Below, one piece after another: positions 55,342 to 64,000 of a DNA stretch of 64,000 bases. Source of the DNA: Mesorhizobium sp. Root157. GTDB taxonomy: Bacteria; Pseudomonadota; Alphaproteobacteria; Rhizobiales; Rhizobiaceae. The stretch covers positions 48,383 through 112,382 of the forward strand of contig NZ_LMGJ01000035.1 in assembly GCF_001427385.1 (NCBI RefSeq). Direction: 5' to 3'. Under the pieces are notes generated by a model, which worked only from the letters and a program-made list of their open reading frames with translations, was not told the DNA's origin and made no database searches. The translations under genes were made by a program, and so were the position numbers. Positions within the stretch are counted from its first letter, which is position 1. Each line of letters opens with the position of its first letter.

Positions 55342-56744
55342 AGATGCCGCAATCCATCGGCCTCGTGCACTTCATCGGCATTGGCGGCATCGGAATGAGC
55401 GGCATTGCCGAGGTGCTGCACAATCTCGGCTACAAGGTGCAAGGCTCCGACCAGGCGGATAGCGCCAACGTGCAGCGGTTGCGCGGCAAGGGCATCGAAT
55501 GCTTCGTCGGCCACCGGGAGGAAAATCTTGGCGATGCCGAAGTGGTCGTGGTGTCTACCGCCATCAAGAACTCCAATCCCGAACTGAAAGCTGCGCGCGA
55601 GAAGCTGCTGCCGGTGGTGCGCCGCGCCGAAATGCTGGCCGAACTGATGCGTTTTCGCCAAGCCGTGGCCATCGGCGGCACGCACGGCAAGACAACGACG
55701 ACTTCAATGGTGGCGACGCTGCTGGATGCCGGTGGGCTCGATCCAACCGTCATCAATGGCGGCATCATCAATGCTTACGGCACCAACGCCCGCATGGGCG
55801 ACGGCGAGTGGATGGTGGTCGAGGCAGACGAGAGCGACGGCACTTTCCTGAAACTGCCGGCCGATATCGCCGTCGTCACCAACATCGACCCTGAACATCT
55901 CGACCACTATGGCAGTTTCGACCGCGTGCGCGAGGCGTTCCGGCAATTCGTGGAAAACGTACCGTTCTACGGATTCGGCGTGATGTGTATCGACCACCCG
56001 GAAGTGCAGGCGCTGGTCAGCCGCATCGAAGATCGGCGCGTCATCACTTATGGTGAAAACGCCCAGGCAGATGTGCGCTTCACCAACCATCGCATGCACG
56101 GTGCGATTTCCGAATTCGACGTGGTCATCCGCAATCGCAAGACGGGTGCGGACAGCACGATTGCCGGCCTGAGGCTGCCGATGCCCGGTCGCCACAATGT
56201 TTCCAACGCAACGGCCGCTATTGCCGTTGCACACGAACTGGGACTTTCAGCCGAGGCGATCAGGAAAGGGCTATCGTCATTCGGTGGGGTGAAGCGGCGA
56301 TTCACTCACACAGGCTCGTGGAACGGAGTCGATATATTCGACGATTATGGCCACCATCCAGTCGAGATCAAAGCCGTGCTGCGCGCCGCGCGCGACTCCA
56401 CGAAGGGACGCATCATCGCGATTGCCCAGCCGCATCGCTTCTCGCGTCTGCATGACCTGTTCGATGATTTTTCGGTCTGCTTCAACGATGCCGATACCGT
56501 CATGGTTGCGCCGGTCTATGCGGCCGGCGAAGAGCCGATCGAGGGGGCAACAAGCGATGCCCTGGTGGCACGCATGCGCGCCGGCGGACATCGCGACGCA
56601 CGCTACATTGAGGGCGCGCCAGCGATCGCTCCTATCGTGCGCGATCTGGCGAAGCCTGGCGATTTCGTTGTTTTCCTTGGCGCTGGTAACATCACGCAGT
56701 GGGCATACGCATTGCCCAAGGAACTTGGCGAGGCGACGACTTGA
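55338..56744 (+). CDS. murC: UDP-N-acetylmuramate:L-alanine ligase
   Basis: This 468-residue Mur ligase opens with [17 protein letters not shown] and has the ATP-loop [12 protein letters not shown], then [14 protein letters not shown] and [14 protein letters not shown]. It adds the first stem amino acid. The last four bases (TTGA) overlap the murB TTG start. Confidence 0.97.
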   Translation: MKMPQSIGLVHFIGIGGIGMSGIAEVLHNLGYKVQGSDQADSANVQRLRGKGIECFVGHREENLGDAEVVVVSTAIKNSNPELKAAREKLLPVVRRAEMLAELMRFRQAVAIGGTHGKTTTTSMVATLLDAGGLDPTVINGGIINAYGTNARMGDGEWMVVEADESDGTFLKLPADIAVVTNIDPEHLDHYGSFDRVREAFRQFVENVPFYGFGVMCIDHPEVQALVSRIEDRRVITYGENAQADVRFTNHRMHGAISEFDVVIRNRKTGADSTIAGLRLPMPGRHNVSNATAAIAVAHELGLSAEAIRKGLSSFGGVKRRFTHTGSWNGVDIFDDYGHHPVEIKAVLRAARDSTKGRIIAIAQPHRFSRLHDLFDDFSVCFNDADTVMVAPVYAAGEEPIEGATSDALVARMRAGGHRDARYIEGAPAIAPIVRDLAKPGDFVVFLGAGNITQWAYALPKELGEATT

Positions 56745-57706
56745 GCCGTGGCGAAGCATTGATCGAGAGGCTTGGCAATACGCTCGCAGGCTTGCGAGGA
56801 CGCATCACGCCGAATGCGGAGATGGACAAGATTACCTGGTTCAGGGCGGGCGGGCTTGCCGACGCCCTGTTCCAGCCTGCGGACGAAGACGATCTCGCGG
56901 CCTTCCTGAGCGCCGTTCCGGATGACGTGCCGCTGACCGTAGTGGGCGTCGGCTCCAACTTGCTGGTTCGCGACGGCGGCATTGCGGGTTTCGTCGTGCG
57001 CCTGTCGGCAAAGGGCTTCGGCGTGGCCGAGGCCATTTCAGCGACCCGTATCAAGGCCGGCGCCGCCACGCCGGACAAGCGCGTTGCAGCGGTGGCGCTG
57101 GAGGCCGGAATTGGCGGTTTCCACTTCTACCATGGAATACCGGGTGCAATCGGCGGTGCGCTGCGAATGAATGCCGGTGCCAACGGCGTCGAAACACGGG
57201 AGCGTGTGGTCGAGGTGACTGCTTTGGACCGCAAGGGCAATCGCCATGTCTTTTCCAATACCAATATGGGCTATGCCTATCGCCATTCATCGGTGCCAGC
57301 CGACCTGATCTTCACCTCGGCAGTGTTCGAGGGCTACCCGGAAGACAAGGCGGAAATCAAAACCGCCATGGACGCAGTCCAGCATCATCGTGAGACGGTT
57401 CAGCCGATCCGCGAGAAGACCGGCGGTTCGACGTTCAAGAATCCGGAAGGCACATCTGCCTGGAAAGAGATCGACAAGGCAGGCTGCCGCGGGCTGATGA
57501 TCGGTGGCGCTCAGATGTCGCCGATGCACTGCAACTTCATGATCAATACCGGATCCGCGACCGGATATGATCTTGAATATCTGGGTGAGGCAGTGCGTGC
57601 ACGTGTACTGGAACACTCTGGAATTCGTCTCCAGTGGGAGATCAAGCGCATCGGCAATTTCCGAGACGGACAAACGGTCCAGGAGTTCCTTGGGCAGTTG
57701 CTCTGA
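56741..57706 (+). CDS. murB: UDP-N-acetylenolpyruvoylglucosamine reductase
   Basis: This 321-residue FAD enzyme (type I MurB) has [27 protein letters not shown], the catalytic-region [10 protein letters not shown] and [15 protein letters not shown]. It makes UDP-MurNAc. The best start is TTG 56741, which overlaps the murC stop and follows GGCGAGGCG; a GTG at 56699 would add 14 residues inside murC. Confidence 0.94.
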   Translation: MSRGEALIERLGNTLAGLRGRITPNAEMDKITWFRAGGLADALFQPADEDDLAAFLSAVPDDVPLTVVGVGSNLLVRDGGIAGFVVRLSAKGFGVAEAISATRIKAGAATPDKRVAAVALEAGIGGFHFYHGIPGAIGGALRMNAGANGVETRERVVEVTALDRKGNRHVFSNTNMGYAYRHSSVPADLIFTSAVFEGYPEDKAEIKTAMDAVQHHRETVQPIREKTGGSTFKNPEGTSAWKEIDKAGCRGLMIGGAQMSPMHCNFMINTGSATGYDLEYLGEAVRARVLEHSGIRLQWEIKRIGNFRDGQTVQEFLGQLL

Positions 57707-57922
57707 AGACTCACTGCGTCAGTTTTTTCGCAGTTTTGGCAGAAAGTGAATCTCTCGGAATCTTAAGGACTTGCCACGGAATCAACTCTCTGATTCTCTG
57801 CCCTGGAGCGTTTCCTGATTTGAGTCGTTTAGCGCGTTGATTTTCTGGCCGGGGTGACCCGCCGGGCGCTGGATTCTTGCGTCAGGGAGTGAGTTGCCAA
57901 CCCGCCTAGGGGATGACGGGGA

Positions 57923-58849
57923 ATGAAGAACAAGCACGTGGCTGTCCTGCTGGGTGGCATCTCGTCCGAGCGGCCGGTGTCTTTGTCTTCGGGCAAGGCG
58001 TGTGCGGATACGCTGGAGGCCGAAGGATACCGCGTTAGCCGTGTCGATGTGGATCGTAACGTCGGTGCTGTGCTTGCCGATCTGAAGCCGGATGTTGCCT
58101 TCAATGCCTTGCATGGTCCTTTTGGCGAAGACGGCACGATCCAGGGGATCCTCGAATATCTCGCCATTCCCTACACGCATTCCGGGGTTCTGGCCTCGGC
58201 GCTGGCGATGAACAAGGCTCAGGCCAAGAAAGTTGCCAAGGCGGCTGGGCTGCCTGTTGCGGAATCCAGGATCGTCAGCCGGTTTTCGATCGTCGACAAA
58301 CATCCGATGCAGCCGCCTTACGTGGTCAAGCCGGTCAATGAGGGGTCGAGCTTCGGCGTCGTGATTGTCAAGGAAGGGCAGTCGCATCCGCCGCAAGTGA
58401 TTTCATCGCCGGACTGGAAGTATGGTGATACCGTCATGGTGGAGCGCTATGTTCATGGGCGCGAGTTGACCTGTGCTGTCATGGGCGATGTGGCGCTGGG
58501 TGTTTGCGAGATTATCCCGACGGGCCATGCCTTCTACGACTATGATTCAAAATACGTGGCCGGCGGATCAAAACACGAATGCCCGGCAAAAATTTCACCG
58601 AATATTTACCAAAAAGTACTGACACTGGCCCTCAAGGCTCACCAAGCGATCGGTTGCCGGGGCGTATCCCGGTCGGACTTCCGTTACGACGACCGTCACT
58701 CCGAAAACGGCGAGGTTGTCTGGCTTGAGGTCAATACCCAGCCGGGCATGACGCCGACGTCTTTGGTGCCCGAAATCGCCGCATATGCGGGACACTCGTT
58801 CGGCGATTTGTTGAGTTGGATGGTGGAGGACGCTTCGTGTCAGCGTTGA
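57923..58849 (+). CDS. ddl: D-alanine:D-alanine ligase
   Basis: This 308-residue ATP-grasp enzyme has [29 protein letters not shown], the lid [16 protein letters not shown] and [17 protein letters not shown]. It supplies D-Ala-D-Ala to MurF. A 216-base gap after murB sets it apart from the tightly packed upstream genes, so a separate promoter is possible, though no clear one was found. GGGGA lies just before the ATG. Confidence 0.96.
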   Translation: MKNKHVAVLLGGISSERPVSLSSGKACADTLEAEGYRVSRVDVDRNVGAVLADLKPDVAFNALHGPFGEDGTIQGILEYLAIPYTHSGVLASALAMNKAQAKKVAKAAGLPVAESRIVSRFSIVDKHPMQPPYVVKPVNEGSSFGVVIVKEGQSHPPQVISSPDWKYGDTVMVERYVHGRELTCAVMGDVALGVCEIIPTGHAFYDYDSKYVAGGSKHECPAKISPNIYQKVLTLALKAHQAIGCRGVSRSDFRYDDRHSENGEVVWLEVNTQPGMTPTSLVPEIAAYAGHSFGDLLSWMVEDASCQR

Positions 58850-59778
58850 GGTGGAGGCAAAGTGGCGGAAGGGGTGTGGTCGGCCCGGCGCTGTTTAACG
58901 CCTTGGCGCCATTCGGCCGTTTCGTTCCGCCACGCTGGCTGCGCCGGCCGTTGCGCGTGGTGTCGAAACTGGGCGAGGGGGCGTATCGGGCGCCGCCTTA
59001 CACTGCGACTATCCTGTCGGCTGTGCTGCTTTCGTCCAGCGCCACTTATGGCGCGTATCTGGGTGGCCATCTCGATGGCTTCGTGCAGGGCGTCACTGCC
59101 CGAACCGGTTTTGCGGTCGACCAGATCAAGGTGGTGGGCAACCAACATACTTCCGAGATCGATATTCTCGATAAGCTCGAGCTGAACGGTTGGACGTCGC
59201 TGATAGGGCTGGACGTTGAAGCGGCGCGCGAGCGGATCGCATCGCTTCCATGGGTCGAGGTCGCCGCCGTTCGGAAGGTGTATCCACACACACTCGAGAT
59301 CCGTATCGATGAGCGTCAGGCTTTCGCGCTCTGGCAGCAGGGCACAGCACTTAATGTGATCGAACGCTCCGGTCGCATCATCGCGCCCTTCACGGGAGGG
59401 GATCTGGCCAAATTGCCGCTGATCGTTGGAAGCGGCGCGCCGGATCATGCGCCTGATCTGGTTGCCAGAATTGACGGGTTTCCAGAACTTGCCACACGGG
59501 TCAAAGGCTATATCCGTGTCGGTGACCGCCGCTGGGATATTCGCCTGGACAACGGCATCACGGTGAAGTTGCCGGAAGATGGTGTCGATCAGGCGCTTGC
59601 GGATATCGTTCGGATGGACCGTGAAAACGGCCTGCTGAGCCGTGACGTGGTTGCTGTCGACCTGCGGATTTTGGACCGCGTGGCCGTGGAGTTGTCGCCC
59701 GAGGCGGCGACGGCGCGCATGGCGGCATTGAAGCAAAAACCGAAGGCGCTCAACCGCAAGCCGGAGAAGAAGATATGA
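58837..59778 (+). CDS. ftsQ: Cell division protein FtsQ
   Basis: This 313-residue bitopic protein has a basic cytoplasmic tail, one membrane helix near residues 55-75 and a POTRA domain ([37 protein letters not shown]). The conserved [15 protein letters not shown] follows. The start is GTG 58837, with GGAGGA six bases upstream, and overlaps ddl by 13 bases. It scaffolds FtsB/FtsL. It overlaps ftsA by four bases. Confidence 0.92.
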   Translation: MSALRWRQSGGRGVVGPALFNALAPFGRFVPPRWLRRPLRVVSKLGEGAYRAPPYTATILSAVLLSSSATYGAYLGGHLDGFVQGVTARTGFAVDQIKVVGNQHTSEIDILDKLELNGWTSLIGLDVEAARERIASLPWVEVAAVRKVYPHTLEIRIDERQAFALWQQGTALNVIERSGRIIAPFTGGDLAKLPLIVGSGAPDHAPDLVARIDGFPELATRVKGYIRVGDRRWDIRLDNGITVKLPEDGVDQALADIVRMDRENGLLSRDVVAVDLRILDRVAVELSPEAATARMAALKQKPKALNRKPEKKI

Positions 59779-61082
59779 ACTGGCTTGGCGGGAATAGCGA
59801 TTCCTCATCGCGCCGGTCGGGCATCCTGACGGTACTCGATGTCGGTTCCAGCAAGGTCTGCTGCGTCGTTGCCAAGCTCAAGCCCAATGAAGATGGCAAA
59901 CTTCTGCGCGGCCGTTCACACCGAGTCCAGGTGATGGGCATAGGCCATCAGAAATCGCATGGCGTGAAGTCCGGCGTGGTGGTGGACCTTGATCGCGCCG
60001 AACACGCCATTCGCCTGGCGGTGGATTCCGCCGAACGTATGGCAGGGCTGACCGTCGATTCCCTGATCGTCAATATGACGGCGGGCCGCCTCAAGAGCGA
60101 AACCTATTCTGCGACCATCAATCTGGGTGGGCACGAGGTCGACGAAGGCGATATCAAAAAGGTATTGCTGGCCGGCGCACGACAGGCACTGAAATCCGAA
60201 CGGGAAGTGATCCATTCGCTGCCGGTAGGGTTCGCGCTCGACGCCGAGCATGGCGTGCGCGATCCGCGCGGCATGGTTGGCGACACACTGGGTGTCGACA
60301 TGCATGTGCTGACCGGTGATGCGGCTCCGTTGCGCAACCTGGAACTCAGCATCAACCGTTCGCATCTGTCGGTCGAGCGCCTGGTGGCCACACCCTATGC
60401 CAGCGGCCTGGCCGCCTTGGTCGATGACGAACTCGAAATGGGCGCTGCCTGCATCGACATGGGCGGCGGCACCACGACGATCTCGATCTTTTCGGAAGGA
60501 TCGTTCGTGCATGGCGATTCCATTCCCATTGGCGGCAACCACGTTACGCTCGATATGGCCAAGGGATTGTCGACCACGATCGAAGCGGCCGAACGCCTGA
60601 AGGTCATGCATGGTTCGGCATTGCCGGGAAGCGCCGACGATCGCGATCTGGTCACCATCCATCCGATCGGCGATGATAATGAGGCCCCGTTGCAGGTTCC
60701 GCGTTCGGTCATGACCCGCATCATCCGTGCCCGCGTCGATGAGACGCTGGAATTGCTGCGCGATCGAATCAACAAATCCGGCTACGGCAGCGCGGTCGGC
60801 AAGCGAATCGTGCTGACCGGTGGTGCCAGCCAGCTTGCGGGGCTACCTGAAGCGGCGCGACGCATCCTTGGGCGGAATATACGGACCGGGCGGCCGCTCG
60901 GCGTAGCGGGTCTTCCGGAAGCTGCCAAGGGGCCGGCGTTTTCGACAGTGGTTGGGCTTTTGATCTATCCGCAGATGGCAAGCTTCGAGAGCGTTTCTGC
61001 AAGAGGGATGTCCAGTCTGAAGATGACTGGAACGGACGGACGACTGCAACGCATGAGTCAGTGGTTGAGGGATAGTTTCTAG
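59775..61082 (+). CDS. ftsA: Cell division protein FtsA
   Basis: This 435-residue actin-fold ATPase has LTVLDVGSSKVCCVV, CIDMGGGTTTISIFSEG, GGNHVTLDMAKGL and LTGGASQLAGLPEAA. The C-terminal membrane-targeting helix is present (MSQWLRDSF). It tethers FtsZ filaments to the membrane. It lies 69 bases before ftsZ. Confidence 0.96.
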   Translation: MNWLGGNSDSSSRRSGILTVLDVGSSKVCCVVAKLKPNEDGKLLRGRSHRVQVMGIGHQKSHGVKSGVVVDLDRAEHAIRLAVDSAERMAGLTVDSLIVNMTAGRLKSETYSATINLGGHEVDEGDIKKVLLAGARQALKSEREVIHSLPVGFALDAEHGVRDPRGMVGDTLGVDMHVLTGDAAPLRNLELSINRSHLSVERLVATPYASGLAALVDDELEMGAACIDMGGGTTTISIFSEGSFVHGDSIPIGGNHVTLDMAKGLSTTIEAAERLKVMHGSALPGSADDRDLVTIHPIGDDNEAPLQVPRSVMTRIIRARVDETLELLRDRINKSGYGSAVGKRIVLTGGASQLAGLPEAARRILGRNIRTGRPLGVAGLPEAAKGPAFSTVVGLLIYPQMASFESVSARGMSSLKMTGTDGRLQRMSQWLRDSF

Positions 61083-61151
61083 AGTTGACGGGGACAGCCC
61101 CATAGGCGGCCGCTACGGCGAAGCGGCGGGAAAAGACAAAGGACGAGGACA

Positions 61152-62819
61152 ATGGCAATCAATCTGCAAAAGCCGGACATTACCGAACTTAAACCACGCA
61201 TCACCGTGTTCGGTGTCGGCGGCGGCGGCGGCAACGCGGTCAACAACATGATCACCGCGGGCCTGCGCGGCGTCGAGTTCGTGGTGGCGAACACCGATGC
61301 CCAAGCGCTGACCATGTCGAAGGCGGAGCGGCTCGTCCAACTCGGCGCACATGTGACCGAGGGGCTTGGCGCCGGTTCGCAGCCCGAGGTGGGCCGGGCG
61401 GCTGCTGAAGAATGCATCGACGAGATCAACGACTACCTGTCGAACACGCATATGTGCTTTGTCACCGCCGGTATGGGTGGCGGCACCGGCACCGGCGCAG
61501 CGCCTGTGGTTGCCCGCGCAGCCCGTGAAAAGGGCATTCTCACCGTGGGCGTCGTTACCAAGCCGTTCCATTTCGAAGGCCAGCGCCGCATGAAGACGGC
61601 TGATCTGGGTATCGAGGAACTGCAGAAGTGCGTCGATACGCTGATCGTCATCCCTAACCAGAACCTCTTCCGTCTGGCCAACGACAAGACCACCTTTGCC
61701 GACGCATTCGCGATGGCCGACCAGGTGCTGTATTCCGGTGTTGCCTGCATCACCGACCTGATGGTCAAGGAAGGGCTGATCAACCTCGACTTCGCTGACG
61801 TTCGTTCGGTGATGCGCGAGATGGGCAAGGCAATGATGGGTACCGGCGAGGCATCGGGCGAAGGCCGCGCGATGGCCGCAGCCGAGGCCGCGATCGCCAA
61901 TCCGCTGCTCGACGAAACGTCGATGCGCGGCGCCAAGGGCCTGCTGATCTCGATCACCGGCGGCAAGGACCTGACCCTGTTCGAAGTCGACGAGGCAGCA
62001 ACCCGTATCCGCGAGGAAGTAGACCAGGACGCCAACATCATCCTGGGCGCCACCTTCGACGAAGACCTCGAAGGCGTCATCCGCGTTTCGGTGGTTGCTA
62101 CCGGAATCGACAAGTCGGCCGAGCAGATCGCCGCCGCGCCGATCACCATCCGGGCGGCTCCGCCGAAGCAGCCGGCGCGTCCAGCAGCCATCGCGGAAAC
62201 ACGCCCGGCTCAGACTCAGCCGACTGCTTCCCAAGAACCGCGTGCACATGATCCGATCGCCGAGGCCATTCATCTTGCCGAACAGAATGCAGCGGCGATG
62301 GCCCATCGGCCGGCTCCGTCTGGCCATGCCGACGACGACTTCCGCCCGCAAAGCAAGCTGTTCCAGGCACCTCCTGCGCCGCCGCATGTCCAGCATGTCG
62401 TACCCCTGGCCGCCCAGCCGGCACCACAACCGCGCGAAATGCCCCAGCCGGTCGCAGCAGCACCGCAGCGCATGCCGCGCGTGGAGGATTTTCCTCCGGT
62501 GGTGAAGGCGGAAGTGGAGGCCAAGTCGCACCCGGTTGACCATGAGGATCGCGGCCCGATGGGCTTGCTCAAGCGCTTGACCAATGGCCTGACCCGCCGT
62601 GAGGAAGAACCGGCGCGTTTGCAGCCGGCCCAGCCGCGCGAGCCGAAACTGCGCCAAGCTGCTCCTGAAGTTCGCCGCCTGGCCAACCATGACCCGCAGC
62701 TTTATGCACCGCGACGCGGCCAGCTTGACGATCACGGGCGTCTCGCTTCGCCCTCTCGTGGGAATCACGAGGAAGACCAGCTAGAAATTCCGGCCTTCCT
62801 TCGGCGTCAGGCAAACTGA
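61152..62819 (+). CDS. ftsZ: Cell division GTPase FtsZ with long C-terminal linker
   Basis: This 555-residue tubulin homologue has [15 protein letters not shown], the GTP signature GGGTGTG at residues 109-115 and T7 loop [11 protein letters not shown]. After the globular domain (to about 320) comes a roughly 215-residue Pro/Ala/Gln-rich linker and the FtsA-binding tail [10 protein letters not shown]. Long linkers are known in alphaproteobacterial FtsZ. It forms the Z ring. AGGACGAGG precedes the ATG. Confidence 0.97.
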   Translation: MAINLQKPDITELKPRITVFGVGGGGGNAVNNMITAGLRGVEFVVANTDAQALTMSKAERLVQLGAHVTEGLGAGSQPEVGRAAAEECIDEINDYLSNTHMCFVTAGMGGGTGTGAAPVVARAAREKGILTVGVVTKPFHFEGQRRMKTADLGIEELQKCVDTLIVIPNQNLFRLANDKTTFADAFAMADQVLYSGVACITDLMVKEGLINLDFADVRSVMREMGKAMMGTGEASGEGRAMAAAEAAIANPLLDETSMRGAKGLLISITGGKDLTLFEVDEAATRIREEVDQDANIILGATFDEDLEGVIRVSVVATGIDKSAEQIAAAPITIRAAPPKQPARPAAIAETRPAQTQPTASQEPRAHDPIAEAIHLAEQNAAAMAHRPAPSGHADDDFRPQSKLFQAPPAPPHVQHVVPLAAQPAPQPREMPQPVAAAPQRMPRVEDFPPVVKAEVEAKSHPVDHEDRGPMGLLKRLTNGLTRREEEPARLQPAQPREPKLRQAAPEVRRLANHDPQLYAPRRGQLDDHGRLASPSRGNHEEDQLEIPAFLRRQAN

Positions 62820-62844
62820 CCGTTAACCGATTGTAACACTTGTT

Positions 62845-62875
62845 AACAGGCAGACGAGGAAATCGTCTGCCTGTT
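62845..62875 (+). terminator. Strong stem-loop after ftsZ
   Basis: A perfect 13-bp stem (AACAGGCAGACGA with TCGTCTGCCTGTT, GGAAA loop) lies 25 bases after the ftsZ stop. No T-run follows, so termination may be partial or the hairpin may protect the mRNA end. The 283-base gap 62820-63102 also holds the lpxC upstream region. Confidence 0.55.
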
Positions 62876-62958
62876 CTCGTATAAAGCACTCGAAAAACAA
62901 GACGTTATGGCTGGGGGCGTCTAAGAATTTCGCGTTACATGAAGTAAGAAAGCGTGAT

Positions 62959-62987
62959 TTGGAGTCTGTTGGGCGCATTATTATCTT
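62959..62987 (+). promoter_or_regulatory. Candidate lpxC promoter
   Basis: TTGGAG (62959-62964) and TATCTT (62982-62987) are 17 bases apart, about 115 bases before the lpxC start. Confidence 0.3.
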
Positions 62988-63102
62988 CGCGACGGCAAAA
63001 TGCAGCTGCAGGTTTTGGGGAAGGGGCCTCCAGCCGTGGCTTATACGAAGCCTGTCGGACTGACAAAGCCGACAATGTGGGCTTGGGCACACGGGGATCG
63101 TT

Positions 63103-64000
63103 TTGAACGACTATCAAACGACAGTTAAATCGCGCGTGACGCTGGCGGGAATTGGCGTTCATAGCGGTAAGCCGGTTTCGGTAAGCTTCGTACCTTCAGA
63201 GGCGGATACCGGCATCTCGTTCCACTTTATTGGCGGATCGGAGCCAGGCAAGGAACTCCGTGCCCTTGTGTCGGAAGTTGGTGCGACGGACCTTTGCACG
63301 CTTCTTGGGGACCCGTCCGGCCAGCATGTTGCGACCGTGGAACACCTGATGGCCGCGCTTCTTGGCGTTGGCCTCGACAATCTCGTCATCGAAATCGACG
63401 GCAACGAGATTCCGATCCTCGACGGCAGTGCGGCCATGTTCGTCGATGCGATCGATCAGGTTGGCATTGAGACGCTATCGGTGAAGCGGCGCTTTATTCG
63501 CGTCGTCAAGCCGATCCGCATCGAAAGCGGAGCATCCTGGGCAGAATTCCGGCCCTACGCTGGCACACGTTTCGAGGTTGAGATCGATTTTGAAAGCCCG
63601 GCTATCGGCCGGCAGCAGTTCGCCTCCGATCTGAACGCCGATGTCTTTCGGCGTGACATCGCACGGGCTAGGACCTTCGGCTTCATGAAGGATGTCGAGC
63701 GGCTTTGGGCTGCTGGCTATGCACTTGGCTCGTCGCTGGAGAATTCGGTGGTGATCGGCGACGATAACCGCATCATCAACATGGGCGGACTTCGTTATCC
63801 GAACGAATTCGTGCGTCATAAGACTCTCGATGCGATGGGCGATCTTGCTTTGGCCGGGGCGCGCTTCATCGGCTGTTTCCGTTCCTACCGCGGCGGTCAT
63901 CGGCTGAACGCCGCGGCACTTCGGCGGCTCTTGTCTGACCGTAGCGCTTTCGAAATTGTTGAAGCGACACGGCCCGGACGGGGGCGCAGCGCTGAGATGA
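63103..64000 (+). CDS. lpxC: UDP-3-O-acyl-N-acetylglucosamine deacetylase, 3' end beyond window
   Basis: The reading frame from TTG 63103 stays open to the window edge, giving about 299 residues of an expected 310-320. Family motifs are complete: LAGIGVHSGKPVSV, the zinc ligand in ATVEHLMAALLG, ILDGSAAMFVDAI, ARTFGFMKDVERL and HKTLDAMGDLALAG with the other zinc residues. ACGGGGA lies before the TTG and no in-frame ATG is close. It carries out the first committed step of lipid A synthesis. Its position after ftsZ is conserved. Confidence 0.93.
   Translation, partial: MNDYQTTVKSRVTLAGIGVHSGKPVSVSFVPSEADTGISFHFIGGSEPGKELRALVSEVGATDLCTLLGDPSGQHVATVEHLMAALLGVGLDNLVIEIDGNEIPILDGSAAMFVDAIDQVGIETLSVKRRFIRVVKPIRIESGASWAEFRPYAGTRFEVEIDFESPAIGRQQFASDLNADVFRRDIARARTFGFMKDVERLWAAGYALGSSLENSVVIGDDNRIINMGGLRYPNEFVRHKTLDAMGDLALAGARFIGCFRSYRGGHRLNAAALRRLLSDRSAFEIVEATRPGRGRSAEM

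Noticed and set aside
62823..62846. TTAA-rich sequence after ftsZ as a CtrA site
   Set aside because: TTAA is followed after seven bases by TAAC rather than TTAA, and the next TTAA is 20 bases away. The match to TTAA-N7-TTAA is too weak.

Overview
The window looks like chromosome from an alphaproteobacterium of the order Hyphomicrobiales (Rhizobiales), most likely Mesorhizobium-like (Phyllobacteriaceae). The basis is the high-GC coding, the class A RNase P RNA, the gene order of the division and cell-wall cluster, the betaine-lipid pair btaA-btaB, the fused ArsR/methyltransferase regulator in front of metF, and the individual protein sequences. No phage, IS element, CRISPR array or tRNA was seen.

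Region 1 (1-14.2 kb) is a reductive pyrimidine-catabolism locus. preT-preA reduce uracil/thymine. The dihydropyrimidinase opens the ring, an N-carbamoyl-beta-alanine amidohydrolase releases beta-alanine, and a beta-alanine:pyruvate transaminase removes the amino group. A THI5/NMT1-type ABC transporter (ATPase, two permeases, binding protein) ends the main operon and is the likely uptake system. A RutR-type TetR regulator sits in the middle, and RutR-like palindromes precede both arms (408-423 and 5044-5061). The operon also holds two unexplained genes: a 294-residue membrane protein and a 46-residue predicted secreted protein with a TTG start. An Rrf2 regulator/AhpD-like pair interrupts the locus.

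Region 2 (14.2-41.9 kb) is mixed metabolism. It holds an Lrp regulator divergent from a trans-sulfuration-type PLP enzyme; a class III CoA-transferase/ThDP-enzyme pair; an alpha/beta hydrolase; a membrane GGDEF protein; ettA; tam; trmO with a DUF2293-like gene; a SahR-like regulator with metF; a 28-residue membrane microprotein with an ideal ribosome binding site; an EamA transporter; and an ornithine/lysine decarboxylase-type enzyme. Then come several peptidoglycan hydrolases (MltB-like, GH25, amidase, SLT), a serine hydrolase, btaA-btaB behind a Pho box, a fused 5-oxoprolinase with an in-frame 45-codon insertion, a small lipoprotein and a TerB-DnaJ protein.

Region 3 (42.0-64 kb) starts with rnpB and a second trans-sulfuration-type enzyme. 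It then runs through the complete division and cell-wall cluster: mraZ-rsmH-ftsL-ftsI-murE-murF-mraY-murD-ftsW-murG-murC-murB-ddl-ftsQ-ftsA-ftsZ-lpxC, with lpxC cut by the window end. Genes overlap or nearly touch, and five of them appear to start at GTG or TTG. A four-copy, 10-bp-period CCCA/CCCG array lies over a candidate mraZ promoter and resembles MraZ boxes in reverse orientation.

All calls come from reading sequence and recalled family motifs; no database search was run.
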